A stretch of DNA of 64,000 nucleotides from Ignavibacteriales bacterium (GCA_020635275.1 JACKAA010000005.1:62001-126000); one strand, 5' to 3'. Positions 1 through 10,351 are shown, numbered from the stretch's first letter. Notes: generated by a model from the letters alone, not told the origin. Translations and numbers: made by a program.

Positions 1-1
1 T

Positions 2-3000
2 CAGAATGTTATCTTAGGGAATATGTTTAATTCAAATGTACTTTCCAACGGGCAAAATTTTATAAAAATAAATAATTATGAAAATGGTAGTTCAGTAAAT
101 TCAATTGTGTTTGACTGGTATGAAGTCAACTATCCAAAAAAGTTAATTGCAATTGATGATTCCCTAATTTTTCAATTCAAAGATTCCAATATTGATACTA
201 AGGCATATACAATTAAAATTGAAAATTTTAATTCGGATAGTGTAATTATTTATCAATTAGCTCCACGATTTTCTGAAATTACAAATTACTCAATAAATAA
301 TTTTACCATATATTTTTCTGATACGGTTTCAACTTTAAGTAAGTATTTAATAGTTTCCGAAGATAAAATACTTCCGCCAAAAATATATGGTGAAACAATT
401 TACAAAAATCTTTTACATCCCGAAGTAAATACTAATTATTTGATTCTTACTCATGAAGCTTTATTTACTCCTTCAATTGATTACAGTAATTTTATCAAGG
501 AAGAATATAATGTTGAAACTAATGTAATTGATGTTAAAGATATTTTTAATGAGTTCTCATTTGGATACCCTGATCCAATTGGAATTAAGAATTATCTTCA
601 TCACATTTATGGTTATTGGGATGAACCCAATCTTGATTATGTATTTATCATTGGGAATGCTTCATATGATACTAAAAATTATTTATCTAAGAATGTTAAT
701 AAAAATTTGGTCCCCTCTTTTGGTGAGCCTGTAAGTGATGTATGGTATACAATTTGGGATTCGACGGGTGCTTCAGTTCCTCAGCTATCAATTGGAAGAT
801 TGAGTGCAAAAAATGAATCAGAAGTATATGAATATTTAAATAAACATAAGAAAATATTCAATGATGAATATGATGAATTCAATAAACGAGCATTATTTTT
901 TTCAGGAGGGGATGGTAATAATTCTGGGGAATTAGAAATACTTAAAAATGTAAATGATTTTATAATTGAAAATTATGCAAGATCTGAACCATTAAGTCTC
1001 CAAACATCTCATTTTTATAAAACTGTAAATCCCAAAAGTGATTTTGGACCATTTGAATATGATTATATTAATAATGAGATTAAAAAAGGTGGGGTATTTA
1101 TTTCTTATATTGGACATAGTGGGACTAGAACTTGGGATAATAGTATTTCTCAACCTGAACAACTTAATAATTTAAGTAATAAAAGTTCATTAGTTACTGA
1201 TTTTGGTTGCTCAACAAATAAGTTTGCTGAACCAGATATTGATTGTTTTAGTACATTATTTTTACGAGAAGGAATAGGAATCGCTTATATTGGTAATTCC
1301 TCATTAGGATTTCTAACAACTGCAGTAAATGTCTCTAAATATTTTTATGAAAGTATTTTAATTGATTCCATTTACACTTTAGGAAATGCTCATAATGAAT
1401 CTAAAATGAAATTATTAACTAGATTAGGTACTTCAGGTATTTATAAAATTTTTGTTTATACAAACCAATTAGCTGGGGATCCAATTATATCCTTACCGCT
1501 TCCCAAATTACCAAATTTACAAATCAAGCAAGATAGTATAATAATCTCAAAAACAAATATTTCAGAAATTGAAGATTCAGTTAAGATTCAAATACCAATT
1601 TATAATTTTGGAATTGCTAGTAAAGATAGTTTTGATATTTCAATTATTGAAAATTGGAACGGACTTAAATATCATTATAATTTAAGAAATGTGGTCCCGG
1701 ATTTTAAATCAATACAGGTTTTTAATGCACCTACTAAAGGTCGAATTGGAAAACATGATTTTGAGATATATTTTGATTCTGAAAATAAGATTAAAGAAAT
1801 TTCTGAGAATGATAATTTTGCTAGTTTTTCGTTTAATGTTACAAGTTCACAAATAAGAAGTTTAATTACAAATATAAATTCATTAATTAAAGATTCGATT
1901 ACCTTCATAAATCCCACTTATAATTTGGAAATAGATGAAAATATATTTGAATTTGAAATTTCAAAGTCGTCAGATTTTGAAAATTCTAATTTACTTAAAA
2001 CAAGTTTAGATACATTGTTCACTCAATTCAGTGTTGGAAATCTTGAAAATCATAAGCGATATTGGATTCGCAATCGAATTTCGAATAATCAAAATTGGAA
2101 TGCTCCAATTTCATTCACAAAAAATGATAATAATCTTAAATATTTTTTAAATGATTCTTTGTCAATAAGTTTTGTTGATAGAAATAATTTAGACGGTAAT
2201 AATTTAAAGTTATCAAAGGACTCAGTCATTATTGAAGTCCAATCAAGTGGTGGTGATGTAGCTAAATATGGAGCTATATTCAGAAATGGTATAAATGTAT
2301 TGCCAAATACATTTAGTTGGGGAATGGGTATCGCTGTATTTGACTCAATTGATATGTCAGTTGATACTGCAATGACTGTTTGGTATGGAGATAATAGCTC
2401 AGCTGCTAATCAGCTTGCAAATTTCATCCTCTCGATACCTGATGGTAAAATTGTTGCTATGAACGTTATTGATGATGGGAAATCCAATTTAACTTCTGAT
2501 TTAAAAACAGCTATTAAAACATTGGGCAGTAGTAAAGTTGATTCAATTAGTTTCCGAGGACCATGGGCATTAATTTCAACTAAAGGTAGTGCGGAGGATA
2601 ATATTTTAGAAATTGTGGAAAATAGAAGTTATGAAAATGTCATTATCATTAGCAAAAAATACAATATTTTAAATGGTAAGGGTTCACTTATCGTTCCTAA
2701 TATTGGCCCCTCCTCAACCTGGAATAATATAATTGTTCGAGATTCACTTCTTAATAACTCTAAAATTACATATAAGCCTATTTTAATTTCTCAAGTTGAT
2801 TATTCAGAAGATACTCTGGATGCATTAAATTTTGTTAACGGAGAAGCATCATTGAATTTTATTGATGCAAAAAAGTACCCATACATAAAGTTATTAGCTG
2901 AGTTTGAAGCTGGTGATAACAACACTTCTCCAGAATTGTATTCATTAGGAGTTGATTATGTTGGAATACCAGAACTCGCCATTAACTACCAAGTTGTTTC

Positions 3001-3961
3001 AGTCGAAAAAGATACTGTTAATCAAGGTGAAGATGCTAATCTTCAATTTTATGTTTACAATGTTGGTGAGTCACGTGCTGATAGTTTTCAGGTGAAAGTT
3101 GAGGTCGTAAAACAAGATAATTCTAAAGAAAAGATTTTTGAAACACTTATTGATTCATTAGGATCTGAAAAAAGAAAGAAATTTAATATTACATATAGTA
3201 CTGCTAATTTTAATGGTCCTAGAACATTTTCAATTTCCATTGATACTGAAAATAAGGTAACTGAACTTTATGAGGATAATAACTTTTTTAACATTCCATT
3301 TTACGTAGTTGGAGATACCACTCAACCAAGTTTAAAGTTGACATTTGATGGAAATGATATTTTTGATGGTGAATACATTTCTAGTCAACCAAATATTAAA
3401 ATTGAACTCACTGATCCTTCTCTTGTCCCGATCACTGATACTTCGTCGGTCAATATTTTCTTGAATAATAATTATATTCATTACCTTGGCAATGAAAATA
3501 TATTAAATGTAAATTATTCAGAATCTAATCCCAAGGTAACATTAAACTATACACCAACTTTAGAAGATGGGGAATATACTTTAAGAGTATTTGGTAAAGA
3601 TGCCTCAGGTAATGTTGCGGATTCTGGTGGAATTAGAAAATCTTTTATTGTACAAAGTGATCCAAAATTATTAAATGTTTATAACTATCCCAATCCCATT
3701 ACAAATGATACATATTTTACATTTAAGTTGACTCAAATTCCAGATGAAATAAAAATAAAAGTTTTCACCATTGCCGGTAGGTTAATTAAAGAGATTGAAT
3801 TGAATAGAACCCAACTTAATTATGATCTTAATAAAATTTATTGGGATGGAAGAGATGATGATGGTGATTTGATTGGGAATGGAGTATATTTGTACAAAGT
3901 AATAATGGATGTTGCAGGTAAAAAGCAAGACGTTACTCAAAAATTAGCCGTTGTGAGGTAA
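2..3961 (+). CDS. porU: C25 (gingipain-type) peptidase, PorU-like T9SS sortase candidate, 5' truncated
   Basis: The reading frame is open to the first base of the window, so the true start lies upstream; the first ATG is at 23. Counting from that ATG, a peptidase C25 domain spans roughly residues 115-490. It carries the expected catalytic histidine in YIGHSG (His365) and cysteine in DFGCST (Cys396). Two CARDB-like beta domains follow (about 500-610 and 990-1100). A C-terminal Ig-like/FlgD-type sorting domain starts near YNYPNP (about 1217) and ends in KLAVVR. In Bacteroidota PorU is the cell-surface cysteine peptidase that removes the sorting domain of T9SS cargo and attaches it to the surface; its own domain is kept. 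A secreted C25 protease cargo would look similar, so PorU itself is an inference. The next gene, an outer-membrane barrel, starts 2 bases after the stop and is probably cotranscribed. Confidence 0.75.
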   Translation, partial: QNVILGNMFNSNVLSNGQNFIKINNYENGSSVNSIVFDWYEVNYPKKLIAIDDSLIFQFKDSNIDTKAYTIKIENFNSDSVIIYQLAPRFSEITNYSINNFTIYFSDTVSTLSKYLIVSEDKILPPKIYGETIYKNLLHPEVNTNYLILTHEALFTPSIDYSNFIKEEYNVETNVIDVKDIFNEFSFGYPDPIGIKNYLHHIYGYWDEPNLDYVFIIGNASYDTKNYLSKNVNKNLVPSFGEPVSDVWYTIWDSTGASVPQLSIGRLSAKNESEVYEYLNKHKKIFNDEYDEFNKRALFFSGGDGNNSGELEILKNVNDFIIENYARSEPLSLQTSHFYKTVNPKSDFGPFEYDYINNEIKKGGVFISYIGHSGTRTWDNSISQPEQLNNLSNKSSLVTDFGCSTNKFAEPDIDCFSTLFLREGIGIAYIGNSSLGFLTTAVNVSKYFYESILIDSIYTLGNAHNESKMKLLTRLGTSGIYKIFVYTNQLAGDPIISLPLPKLPNLQIKQDSIIISKTNISEIEDSVKIQIPIYNFGIASKDSFDISIIENWNGLKYHYNLRNVVPDFKSIQVFNAPTKGRIGKHDFEIYFDSENKIKEISENDNFASFSFNVTSSQIRSLITNINSLIKDSITFINPTYNLEIDENIFEFEISKSSDFENSNLLKTSLDTLFTQFSVGNLENHKRYWIRNRISNNQNWNAPISFTKNDNNLKYFLNDSLSISFVDRNNLDGNNLKLSKDSVIIEVQSSGGDVAKYGAIFRNGINVLPNTFSWGMGIAVFDSIDMSVDTAMTVWYGDNSSAANQLANFILSIPDGKIVAMNVIDDGKSNLTSDLKTAIKTLGSSKVDSISFRGPWALISTKGSAEDNILEIVENRSYENVIIISKKYNILNGKGSLIVPNIGPSSTWNNIIVRDSLLNNSKITYKPILISQVDYSEDTLDALNFVNGEASLNFIDAKKYPYIKLLAEFEAGDNNTSPELYSLGVDYVGIPELAINYQVVSVEKDTVNQGEDANLQFYVYNVGESRADSFQVKVEVVKQDNSKEKIFETLIDSLGSEKRKKFNITYSTANFNGPRTFSISIDTENKVTELYEDNNFFNIPFYVVGDTTQPSLKLTFDGNDIFDGEYISSQPNIKIELTDPSLVPITDTSSVNIFLNNNYIHYLGNENILNVNYSESNPKVTLNYTPTLEDGEYTLRVFGKDASGNVADSGGIRKSFIVQSDPKLLNVYNYPNPITNDTYFTFKLTQIPDEIKIKVFTIAGRLIKEIELNRTQLNYDLNKIYWDGRDDDGDLIGNGVYLYKVIMDVAGKKQDVTQKLAVVR

Positions 3962-3963
3962 AA

Positions 3964-5307
3964 ATGAAATCTAAAATATTTACTGCTGTATTACTGTTCT
4001 TTTATGTTTCAATTATAAATGCACAATTTGATAAACTCAGACCAAATGAAGGTTATTTTGGAGGTGGGTTTGGAATGACGTGGATAGATGATAAACCGCA
4101 TTATTCATTTCATCTTTTCCCTGAAGTGGCATTTGCAAATATAGGAATTGGTTTAGATTTGAATTTGGAATTTGATGCGAGCGGAAAATTAAGAAGTGAA
4201 AACTTTAATGAATTTTCAGATTATTTAAGCATTATACGTTATGTTCGATATGGATTAAAGAACGATCCTTTTTATGCAAGACTAGGAGCTTTGGATTATG
4301 CTACTTTGGGACACGGTTCAATAATGTATATGTATAATAACCGTCCAAGTTTTGATGCCAGAAAAATTGGTCTTGAGCTTGATATTGATTTTACGACATT
4401 TGGATTTGAAACCGTTTATGGAAGTTTTGGAGAATCTGGTGTTGCTGGATTAAGAGGTTATATTAGACCACTTTTATTAACTACATTAGCTGATGTTCCA
4501 GTTATTGGAAATCTTGAATTAGGTGCATCTTTTGTATCTGATTTTAATGAATATGCAGGTGTGACAAGTGGCGAAATAGATCCTCAAACAAATAAATTTA
4601 ATGCAACAAACGATGAAGGCAGTGTATCAGTTATTGGTTTTGATATTGGATTGCCAATTATTAGAAGTGGAATTTTTGGTTTCGACCTCTATTTTGATTA
4701 TGCACAAATTATTGATTATGGAAGCGGAACTGCACTTGGCGGAATTTTTAATTTTAGTGGAATGGGATTAGTTGAAGCCAGAGCAAAACTTGAAAGAAGA
4801 TTTAATGGTGATGATTATATTCCATCTTACTTTAACTCTTTTTATGAAATAGAAAGATTCCAATTTAATAAATCCACTAACGTTGTCACAAGTAAAATTC
4901 AAGCATTGCAAAACATTGGTAAAGTAGGTGATGGATATTACGGCGAATTATTAATTAGAATTTTAGGTACATTTGATATTCTTGGCAGTTACCAAAGATT
5001 AGATGATCATCCTGAAAGTGGAATTTTCCACGCAACAACTGAAATTGCACCTGAGGGATTTCCATATGTTGCAAGAGCTGGTTATGATAAAGTTAATATT
5101 AGAGATGAAAAAGATCTTTTTACACTTGATGATAGATCATATCTTTTTGCCGAATTAGGTTATAAACCTTGGCCATATATATTAGTTTCTATGGTATACA
5201 ATTGGACGTTCACTCCAATTCGTGATGCTGATGATAAAATTGTTGAATATGAACCACAAAAGAAAATTGAACCGAGAATATCCTTCGTCTATCCCTTAAG
5301 TTTCTAG
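3964..5307 (+). CDS. Outer-membrane beta-barrel protein of unknown function next to porU-like gene
   Basis: This 447-residue protein begins with a clear signal peptide (MKSKIFTAVLLFFYVSIINA, cut before Gln). The rest alternates short amphipathic strands rich in Gly, Tyr and Phe, and it ends in a terminal phenylalanine (FVYPLSF), as expected for a barrel inserted by the BAM machinery. I do not recognise a named family. It lacks the features I would expect of PorV, the usual partner of PorU. The gene starts 2 bases after the C25 peptidase stop, so the two are almost certainly one operon. A role as a T9SS-associated barrel is an inference from position only. A hairpin lies just downstream (5317-5345). 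Confidence 0.7.
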   Translation: MKSKIFTAVLLFFYVSIINAQFDKLRPNEGYFGGGFGMTWIDDKPHYSFHLFPEVAFANIGIGLDLNLEFDASGKLRSENFNEFSDYLSIIRYVRYGLKNDPFYARLGALDYATLGHGSIMYMYNNRPSFDARKIGLELDIDFTTFGFETVYGSFGESGVAGLRGYIRPLLLTTLADVPVIGNLELGASFVSDFNEYAGVTSGEIDPQTNKFNATNDEGSVSVIGFDIGLPIIRSGIFGFDLYFDYAQIIDYGSGTALGGIFNFSGMGLVEARAKLERRFNGDDYIPSYFNSFYEIERFQFNKSTNVVTSKIQALQNIGKVGDGYYGELLIRILGTFDILGSYQRLDDHPESGIFHATTEIAPEGFPYVARAGYDKVNIRDEKDLFTLDDRSYLFAELGYKPWPYILVSMVYNWTFTPIRDADDKIVEYEPQKKIEPRISFVYPLSF

Positions 5308-5316
5308 CAAAATTTT

Positions 5317-5345
5317 AACCTCCGGATTTTATAAATTCGGAGGTT
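5317..5345 (+). terminator. Intergenic hairpin (AACCTCCG/CGGAGGTT)
   Basis: Twelve base pairs can form between 5317-5328 and 5334-5345, with one G-T pair and a short AT loop. It lies 10 bases after the barrel gene stop, but only a weak T-rich tail (TTATTCATATCT) follows, so termination is plausible rather than certain. The same AACCTCCG/CGGAGGTT core recurs in the hairpin at 30439-30474. Confidence 0.4.
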
Positions 5346-5361
5346 ATTCATATCTCATAAA

Positions 5362-5392
5362 TTGAAATTTGACCATCCTTTAACTATATTTT
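5362..5392 (+). promoter_or_regulatory. Candidate promoter of lepA (TTG-N20-TATATTTT)
   Basis: TTG at 5362-5364 is separated by exactly 20 bases from TATATTTT at 5385-5392. It also reads as a sigma-70-type TTGAAA-N17-TATATT. A start site about 6 bases downstream would leave a leader of under 20 bases before the lepA ATG at 5415, which has no obvious Shine-Dalgarno sequence. Confidence 0.4.
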
Positions 5393-5414
5393 CAAGCTAA
5401 ATAATTTTAGAAAA

Positions 5415-7208
5415 ATGGAAAATATTAGAAATTTTTGCATAGTTGCTCATATAGATCACGGCAAATCAACTATTGCTGACATGCTACTTGAAGTTACGCA
5501 CACCGTATCTGAACGAGAAGCTAAAGCTCAATTGCTGGATGATATGGATTTAGAGCGTGAGAGAGGTATTACTATTAAATCTCATGCAATAAAAATGTTT
5601 TATAAACATAAAGATAATAAGACTTATAATTTTAATCTTATTGATACACCCGGACATGTTGATTTTTCTTATGAAGTTTCACGTTCGCTGGCCGCTTGTG
5701 AAGGTGCATTACTTGTGGTTGATGCTGCACAAGGTGTTGAAGCACAAACAATCAGTAATGTTTATTTGGCAATAGAAGCCGGTTTAGAAATAATTCCAGT
5801 AATTAATAAAATTGATCTCCCGAGTGCCAGAGTTGATGTTGTAACAAATCAAATAGTTGATCTAATTGGTTGTGACGAAACAGATATAATATTAGCAAGT
5901 GCAAAAGCTCGCTTGGGTTTTGATGAAATTCTTACGGCAATTGTTGAGCGGATTCCATCTCCTAAGGGTGATGCAAACTTACCTCTTCAAGCATTAATTT
6001 TTGATTCAGTTTTTGATTCATTTCGCGGTGCAATTGCTTATGTGCGAATTGTAAATGGTGTGCTAAAAGTTAAAGATCAAATAAAGTTTTTTAGAAATAG
6101 AAATGTTTATTTAGCTGAGGAAATAGGTGTATTAGGTTTACGTAAAGAAAAACGTACTGAACTATCAACAGGTGATGTTGGATATGTAATTGCAAGTATT
6201 AAAGACGTCCATGAAACCAAAGTTGGTGATACAATTACGCATTCAAAAAATGGTGCAGAAAAACCGTTACCTGGTTATAAAGAAATAAAACCAATGGTTT
6301 ACAGTGGTTTATATCCTACCGATTCTGATGAATATGAAGATTTACGTGATGCAATAGAAAAATTACAGTTGAATGATGCATCTTTAGTTTTTACTCCTGA
6401 AACTTCTGCAGCTCTTGGTTTTGGTTTTAGATGCGGATTCTTAGGTATGCTGCATATGGAAATTATCCAAGAAAGATTGGAAAGGGAATATGATCAAAGT
6501 ATTGTTACAACTTTACCTAACGTTGAATACTATGCTTATAAGAAAAATGGTGAAAAAGTAGTTGTTGATAATCCGGCAGATCTGCCTCCAGTTGGTGATC
6601 TTGAAAAGGTGGAGGAACCTTACATAAAAGCCCAAATTGTTGTTCCAAGCGAATATTTGGGAAATATTATGAAATTAGCTATGGATAAAAGGGGAATATA
6701 TAAGAATACAACTTATATTGATCCGACCAGAGCAGATATCGAATATGAGTTCCCATTATCAGAAATAATTTTTGATTTCTATGATAAATTAAAATCCACT
6801 ACACGTGGTTATGCTTCTTTTGACTACGATTATATTGGTTATAGAGAATCTGATCTTGTTAAGCTCGATATTATGTTAAATGGAGAACCGGTTGATGCTC
6901 TTTCTGTGATTGTTCACAAAGATAAAGCATATGATTGGGGAAGAAAAGTTTGCTCAAAACTTAAAGACCTAATACCAAGACAAATGTTTGAAATTGCAGT
7001 TCAGGCTGCAATCGGTAATAAGATTATTAGCCGAACAAATATTAAAGCGCTGCGAAAAAATGTTTTGGCAAAATGTTATGGCGGTGATATAACAAGAAAA
7101 AGAAAACTTCTTGAAAAGCAAAAAGAAGGTAAGAAAAGAATGAAACAAGTTGGAAATGTGGAAATTCCTCAGGAAGCCTTTCTTGCCGTATTGCAATTAG
7201 ATGAATAA
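5415..7208 (+). CDS. lepA: Elongation factor 4 (LepA), ribosome back-translocase GTPase
   Basis: This 597-residue protein is full length for LepA. The N-terminus carries the translational GTPase motifs: P-loop AHIDHGKST, switch region RERGITI, DTPGHVDF and NKIDLP. LepA-specific C-terminal segments follow, including RNVYLAEEIG, CGFLGMLHMEI, and a basic tail ending KQVGNVEIPQEAFLAVLQ. EF-4 binds ribosomes and is implicated in remodelling stalled or mis-translocated complexes and in 30S assembly. The ATG at 5415 gives the standard N-terminus MENIRNFCIVAHIDHGKS. The gene stands alone between the porU operon hairpin and lepB, with a candidate promoter at 5362-5392. Confidence 0.97.
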   Translation: MENIRNFCIVAHIDHGKSTIADMLLEVTHTVSEREAKAQLLDDMDLERERGITIKSHAIKMFYKHKDNKTYNFNLIDTPGHVDFSYEVSRSLAACEGALLVVDAAQGVEAQTISNVYLAIEAGLEIIPVINKIDLPSARVDVVTNQIVDLIGCDETDIILASAKARLGFDEILTAIVERIPSPKGDANLPLQALIFDSVFDSFRGAIAYVRIVNGVLKVKDQIKFFRNRNVYLAEEIGVLGLRKEKRTELSTGDVGYVIASIKDVHETKVGDTITHSKNGAEKPLPGYKEIKPMVYSGLYPTDSDEYEDLRDAIEKLQLNDASLVFTPETSAALGFGFRCGFLGMLHMEIIQERLEREYDQSIVTTLPNVEYYAYKKNGEKVVVDNPADLPPVGDLEKVEEPYIKAQIVVPSEYLGNIMKLAMDKRGIYKNTTYIDPTRADIEYEFPLSEIIFDFYDKLKSTTRGYASFDYDYIGYRESDLVKLDIMLNGEPVDALSVIVHKDKAYDWGRKVCSKLKDLIPRQMFEIAVQAAIGNKIISRTNIKALRKNVLAKCYGGDITRKRKLLEKQKEGKKRMKQVGNVEIPQEAFLAVLQLDE

Positions 7209-7425
7209 ATTGTTTTTGCTTCCTACTTAACCTCATCTTGTGATTTCTCGAAATTAGTAGTATACCGTTTATTGCTTTTTTATTTATAAAATTAAAAGGT
7301 TATTTTTATAATTCTATTCTTTTAAAAAGAATTGAAATAAATAGACTTTTTAATTTTTGTCCGCAATTTTTTTGAAACAAAAACCAAAATTGCTGATATA
7401 ATATTTAACAGAAATAGGATCCTTG
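7209..7425. other. Intergenic region between lepA and lepB
   Basis: This 217-base AT-rich stretch contains no open frame of note and no tRNA-like arm. A loose sigma-70-like pair, TTGAAA at 7372-7377 and TATAAT at 7397-7402 with a 19-base spacer, may drive lepB. Nothing else is evident. Confidence 0.3.
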
Positions 7426-8346
7426 ATGACTACCAGTAAAGAAGAAAGAAAAAAACAAAAAGTGCAGAAAAAATTGAGTAGAACTCCATTACAGAAATTT
7501 CTAGATTTTTGGAAGAATTTATTTTTTGCAGCAATTGCTGCTCTGTTAATAAAAACATTTTTAATTGAAACGTCTCGTGTTCCAACTGGGTCTATGGAAA
7601 AAACAATTATGGTAGGTGATTTTTTGTTCGTTAACAAATTTATTTATGGATCATCTTCACCAAGAAATATACCTTTTACTAATGTTGTTTTGCCTTACTT
7701 TCAATTGCCAGCTATATCAGAGCCAGAAAAAGGAGATATAATTGTATTTGAATATCCTGGCGATAGAGATGTTATCACACCCACTGAAATTTTGAATTAT
7801 GTAAAACGTTGTGTCGGCGAACCCGGTGATACAATAGAAATAAAAAACAAGGTCGTATACGTTAATGGAAAAGAACTCCATAAGCCTTCACACATTCAAT
7901 ATTTGATGCCAAGAATTTTACCCAAATCTTATACAAGACCGGATATATTTCCTAAGGGAAGCGGATGGAATAAAGATCAGTATGGTCCATTAGTAATTCC
8001 TAAAAAGGGAGATAAAATAAAACTTACTGCTGAAAATATTGAAATATATAGAACGTTAATTAATAGGACTTACAGCAAAGAAGTAGTTTCAGTTCAAAAT
8101 GGCAGTGTTCTTATAAATGGCAAAGTCGTTGATGAATATGAAATTCCGCAAGATTATTATTTTGCTATGGGTGATAACAGAGACGATAGTGCTGATAGCA
8201 GATATTGGGGTTTTGTGCCAAGAGAAAAAATTGTAGGTGAAGCTCTTATGATTTATTGGTCATGGAATCCAAACATATCTTTTGGTGATTTTTTCAAACT
8301 TCTTGGTTCAACCAGGTTTAATAGGATTGCCAAATTGGTGCACTAA
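7426..8346 (+). CDS. lepB: Signal peptidase I
   Basis: This is a peptidase S26A that removes signal peptides from proteins exported through Sec. The protein is 306 residues from the ATG at 7426; a TTG directly before it (7423) could also serve, but AGGAT at 7416-7420 is better spaced for the ATG. A basic N-terminus is followed by one membrane anchor (about residues 31-47). The catalytic serine is in PTGSME (Ser56), the general-base lysine in YVKRCVGEPGD (Lys127), and the conserved GDNRDDSADSRYWGFVP box is near the C-terminus. About 60 residues are inserted between the lysine region and the GDNR box, a length common in Bacteroidota and Chlorobiota. The subtilase gene starts 10 bases after the stop, so the two are probably cotranscribed. 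Confidence 0.95.
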   Translation: MTTSKEERKKQKVQKKLSRTPLQKFLDFWKNLFFAAIAALLIKTFLIETSRVPTGSMEKTIMVGDFLFVNKFIYGSSSPRNIPFTNVVLPYFQLPAISEPEKGDIIVFEYPGDRDVITPTEILNYVKRCVGEPGDTIEIKNKVVYVNGKELHKPSHIQYLMPRILPKSYTRPDIFPKGSGWNKDQYGPLVIPKKGDKIKLTAENIEIYRTLINRTYSKEVVSVQNGSVLINGKVVDEYEIPQDYYFAMGDNRDDSADSRYWGFVPREKIVGEALMIYWSWNPNISFGDFFKLLGSTRFNRIAKLVH

Positions 8347-8356
8347 GAAAGGTGAT

Positions 8357-10351
8357 ATGAAGTTTTTAATTTTTTCATGGTTAATAATATCTTCAATTAT
8401 TCATGCCCAAGAAAAGTATCTTATTTTCTTCAAAGATAAAGGTATTACTAAAGAATCATTTTTAGCTAAATCTGCTGATCGTGAAAATTTAGCAATTAAA
8501 TATTTATCCAAAAGAAGTATTGAAAGAAGAAAAAAGGTTCTTGGAGATAAATTTTTTACATATGAAGATTTACCGATTAATCAATTTTTCATAGACAGAA
8601 TAAATAGTTACGGAATTAAAATAGTCAATAAGCTTAAATGGTTTAATGCTGTTTCTGCCTATTTAAATGAAAGTGAAATTAATGAACTCAAAAAAGAAAA
8701 TTTTATTGAAAAAATTGTAAAAGTAAAAAAAGTAAAACATTCCAATCCAATTGCGGGTAATGTACCTTTTAAAAAATTACCTCTTCCAACCAATATAAAT
8801 AACACATATAATTATGGCCCATCTATTACTCAAAATGAATTGTCTGATATTCCAGCTGTTCATAATATGGGATTTTCAGGAGAAGGAGTAATTATAGGAT
8901 TGCTCGATTCTGGATATGATTGGGAAAGGCATAATTCATTAAAAGAAAGAGATGTTATTGCTGAATATGATTTTATATATAACGATTCAGAAACTTCAAA
9001 TGATTCTAAAGATGCCGTAAGTACACAACATAATCACGGAACAAGTGTCTTTTCAATTTTAGCCGGATTCGACGAAGGAAAAATTATTGGTCCGGCTTTT
9101 AACGCAAGCTTCATATTAGCAAAAACTGAGTATATTCCAACTGAAACTCATGTTGAGGAATTAAACTATGCAGAAGCCTTGGAATGGATGGATTCAATTG
9201 GTGTAGATATTACAACATCATCTTTAGGTTACAGTGAATTTGATGAAGGTGAAGGATCCTATACATATGAAGATATGGATGGCAATTCAACAATTGTTAC
9301 AAGAGCGGCAGAAATGGCTTTTGAAAGAGGAATAATTGTTATTACTTCTGCTGGTAATGAAGGGAATCAACCATGGAAATATATTACAGCTCCTGGAGAT
9401 GGTTTTAATACTTTAACAATTGGGGCAGTTAATGCATCAAATAATTTAGCTTCATATAGTTCACGTGGACCAACTTTTGATGGAAGGATTAAACCGGAAA
9501 TTGTTGCTATGGGTTCATCAGTCTTTAATGCTGTTGCGGGAACTGACACTTTATATGGCTATGGCAGCGGAACTTCTTTTTCATCACCAATGGCAGCTGG
9601 AATTGCTGGACTTTTACTTTCTGCTTATCCTCATTTAACAAATAAGCAAGTAAGATCAATAATGATGGAAAGCGGGGATAATGTTTCAAATCCAAATAAT
9701 GATATAGGTTATGGATTAGTATCTGCACTTAAAGCAGTTACATTTCCAAATATTAGTGTTCAAAATAGTAATTATAAAATCAACAAAATGTTTCCTGATA
9801 CGGTTTTTATGAAAACTGATTCGATACATTTTTTATTTACTAAAGAAAATTCAGATTTGATTGAAATTGCCGCTGTGCGTAAAGATGAAAACAGAAAATT
9901 ACAATTTGAAATTCCTTTTGCTGATACCGGAAATATTATCAGATTTTCTTTTGAACTTTTTGATAGTCATGGAAATTTAATTTATAAGGAGCCATTAGAA
10001 GGAAATTATCGCTGGGAATATGGTTCCGAATTAATATCCTTTAAAGTTGAAAATCCAATTCATAAACCAGTTATTCCTGCAAAATTCACGCTTTCTCAGA
10101 ATTATCCTAATCCATTTAATTCTATAACAAAAATTAATTATTCTATTCCGGAAGAATTAGGTACGGCAAAAGTAAGAATAGATTTGTACGATATTTTGGG
10201 TAGAAAGGTAAAAACTGTTATTAACAAAGAAATGAATTCGGGCAATCATTTTGTAAGTTTTTCATCTGAAGGTTTAAGTTCTGGAGTATATTTTTATCGT
10301 TTTCAATCAAATGATTTTATGCAAACAAAGAAAATGATAATACTAAAGTAA
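8357..10351 (+). CDS. Secreted subtilisin-family (S8) serine protease with T9SS sorting domain
   Basis: A 664-residue secreted protease. The frame is open further upstream inside lepB, but the ATG at 8357 follows a GAAAGGTGAT ribosome-binding region and starts a clean signal peptide (MKFLIFSWLIISSIIHA). An inhibitor-like propeptide of about 120 residues precedes the S8 domain. The full triad is visible: Asp184 in LLDSGYDW, His227 in HNHGTSV and Ser407 in GSGTSFSSPMA. Asn in SAGNEGN is the oxyanion residue. The last 90 residues (from about 573, containing QNYPNPFN and GLSSGVYFYR, ending KKMIILK) form a T9SS type A sorting domain, so the protein is probably delivered to the surface or released. 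It shares a TAATG stop/start overlap with the next gene. Confidence 0.93.
   Translation: MKFLIFSWLIISSIIHAQEKYLIFFKDKGITKESFLAKSADRENLAIKYLSKRSIERRKKVLGDKFFTYEDLPINQFFIDRINSYGIKIVNKLKWFNAVSAYLNESEINELKKENFIEKIVKVKKVKHSNPIAGNVPFKKLPLPTNINNTYNYGPSITQNELSDIPAVHNMGFSGEGVIIGLLDSGYDWERHNSLKERDVIAEYDFIYNDSETSNDSKDAVSTQHNHGTSVFSILAGFDEGKIIGPAFNASFILAKTEYIPTETHVEELNYAEALEWMDSIGVDITTSSLGYSEFDEGEGSYTYEDMDGNSTIVTRAAEMAFERGIIVITSAGNEGNQPWKYITAPGDGFNTLTIGAVNASNNLASYSSRGPTFDGRIKPEIVAMGSSVFNAVAGTDTLYGYGSGTSFSSPMAAGIAGLLLSAYPHLTNKQVRSIMMESGDNVSNPNNDIGYGLVSALKAVTFPNISVQNSNYKINKMFPDTVFMKTDSIHFLFTKENSDLIEIAAVRKDENRKLQFEIPFADTGNIIRFSFELFDSHGNLIYKEPLEGNYRWEYGSELISFKVENPIHKPVIPAKFTLSQNYPNPFNSITKINYSIPEELGTAKVRIDLYDILGRKVKTVINKEMNSGNHFVSFSSEGLSSGVYFYRFQSNDFMQTKKMIILK

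Noticed and set aside
8282..8356. Longer N-terminus for the subtilase inside lepB
   Set aside because: The extra 25 residues put a non-signal sequence before an ideal signal peptide, and a ribosome-binding region precedes the ATG at 8357.
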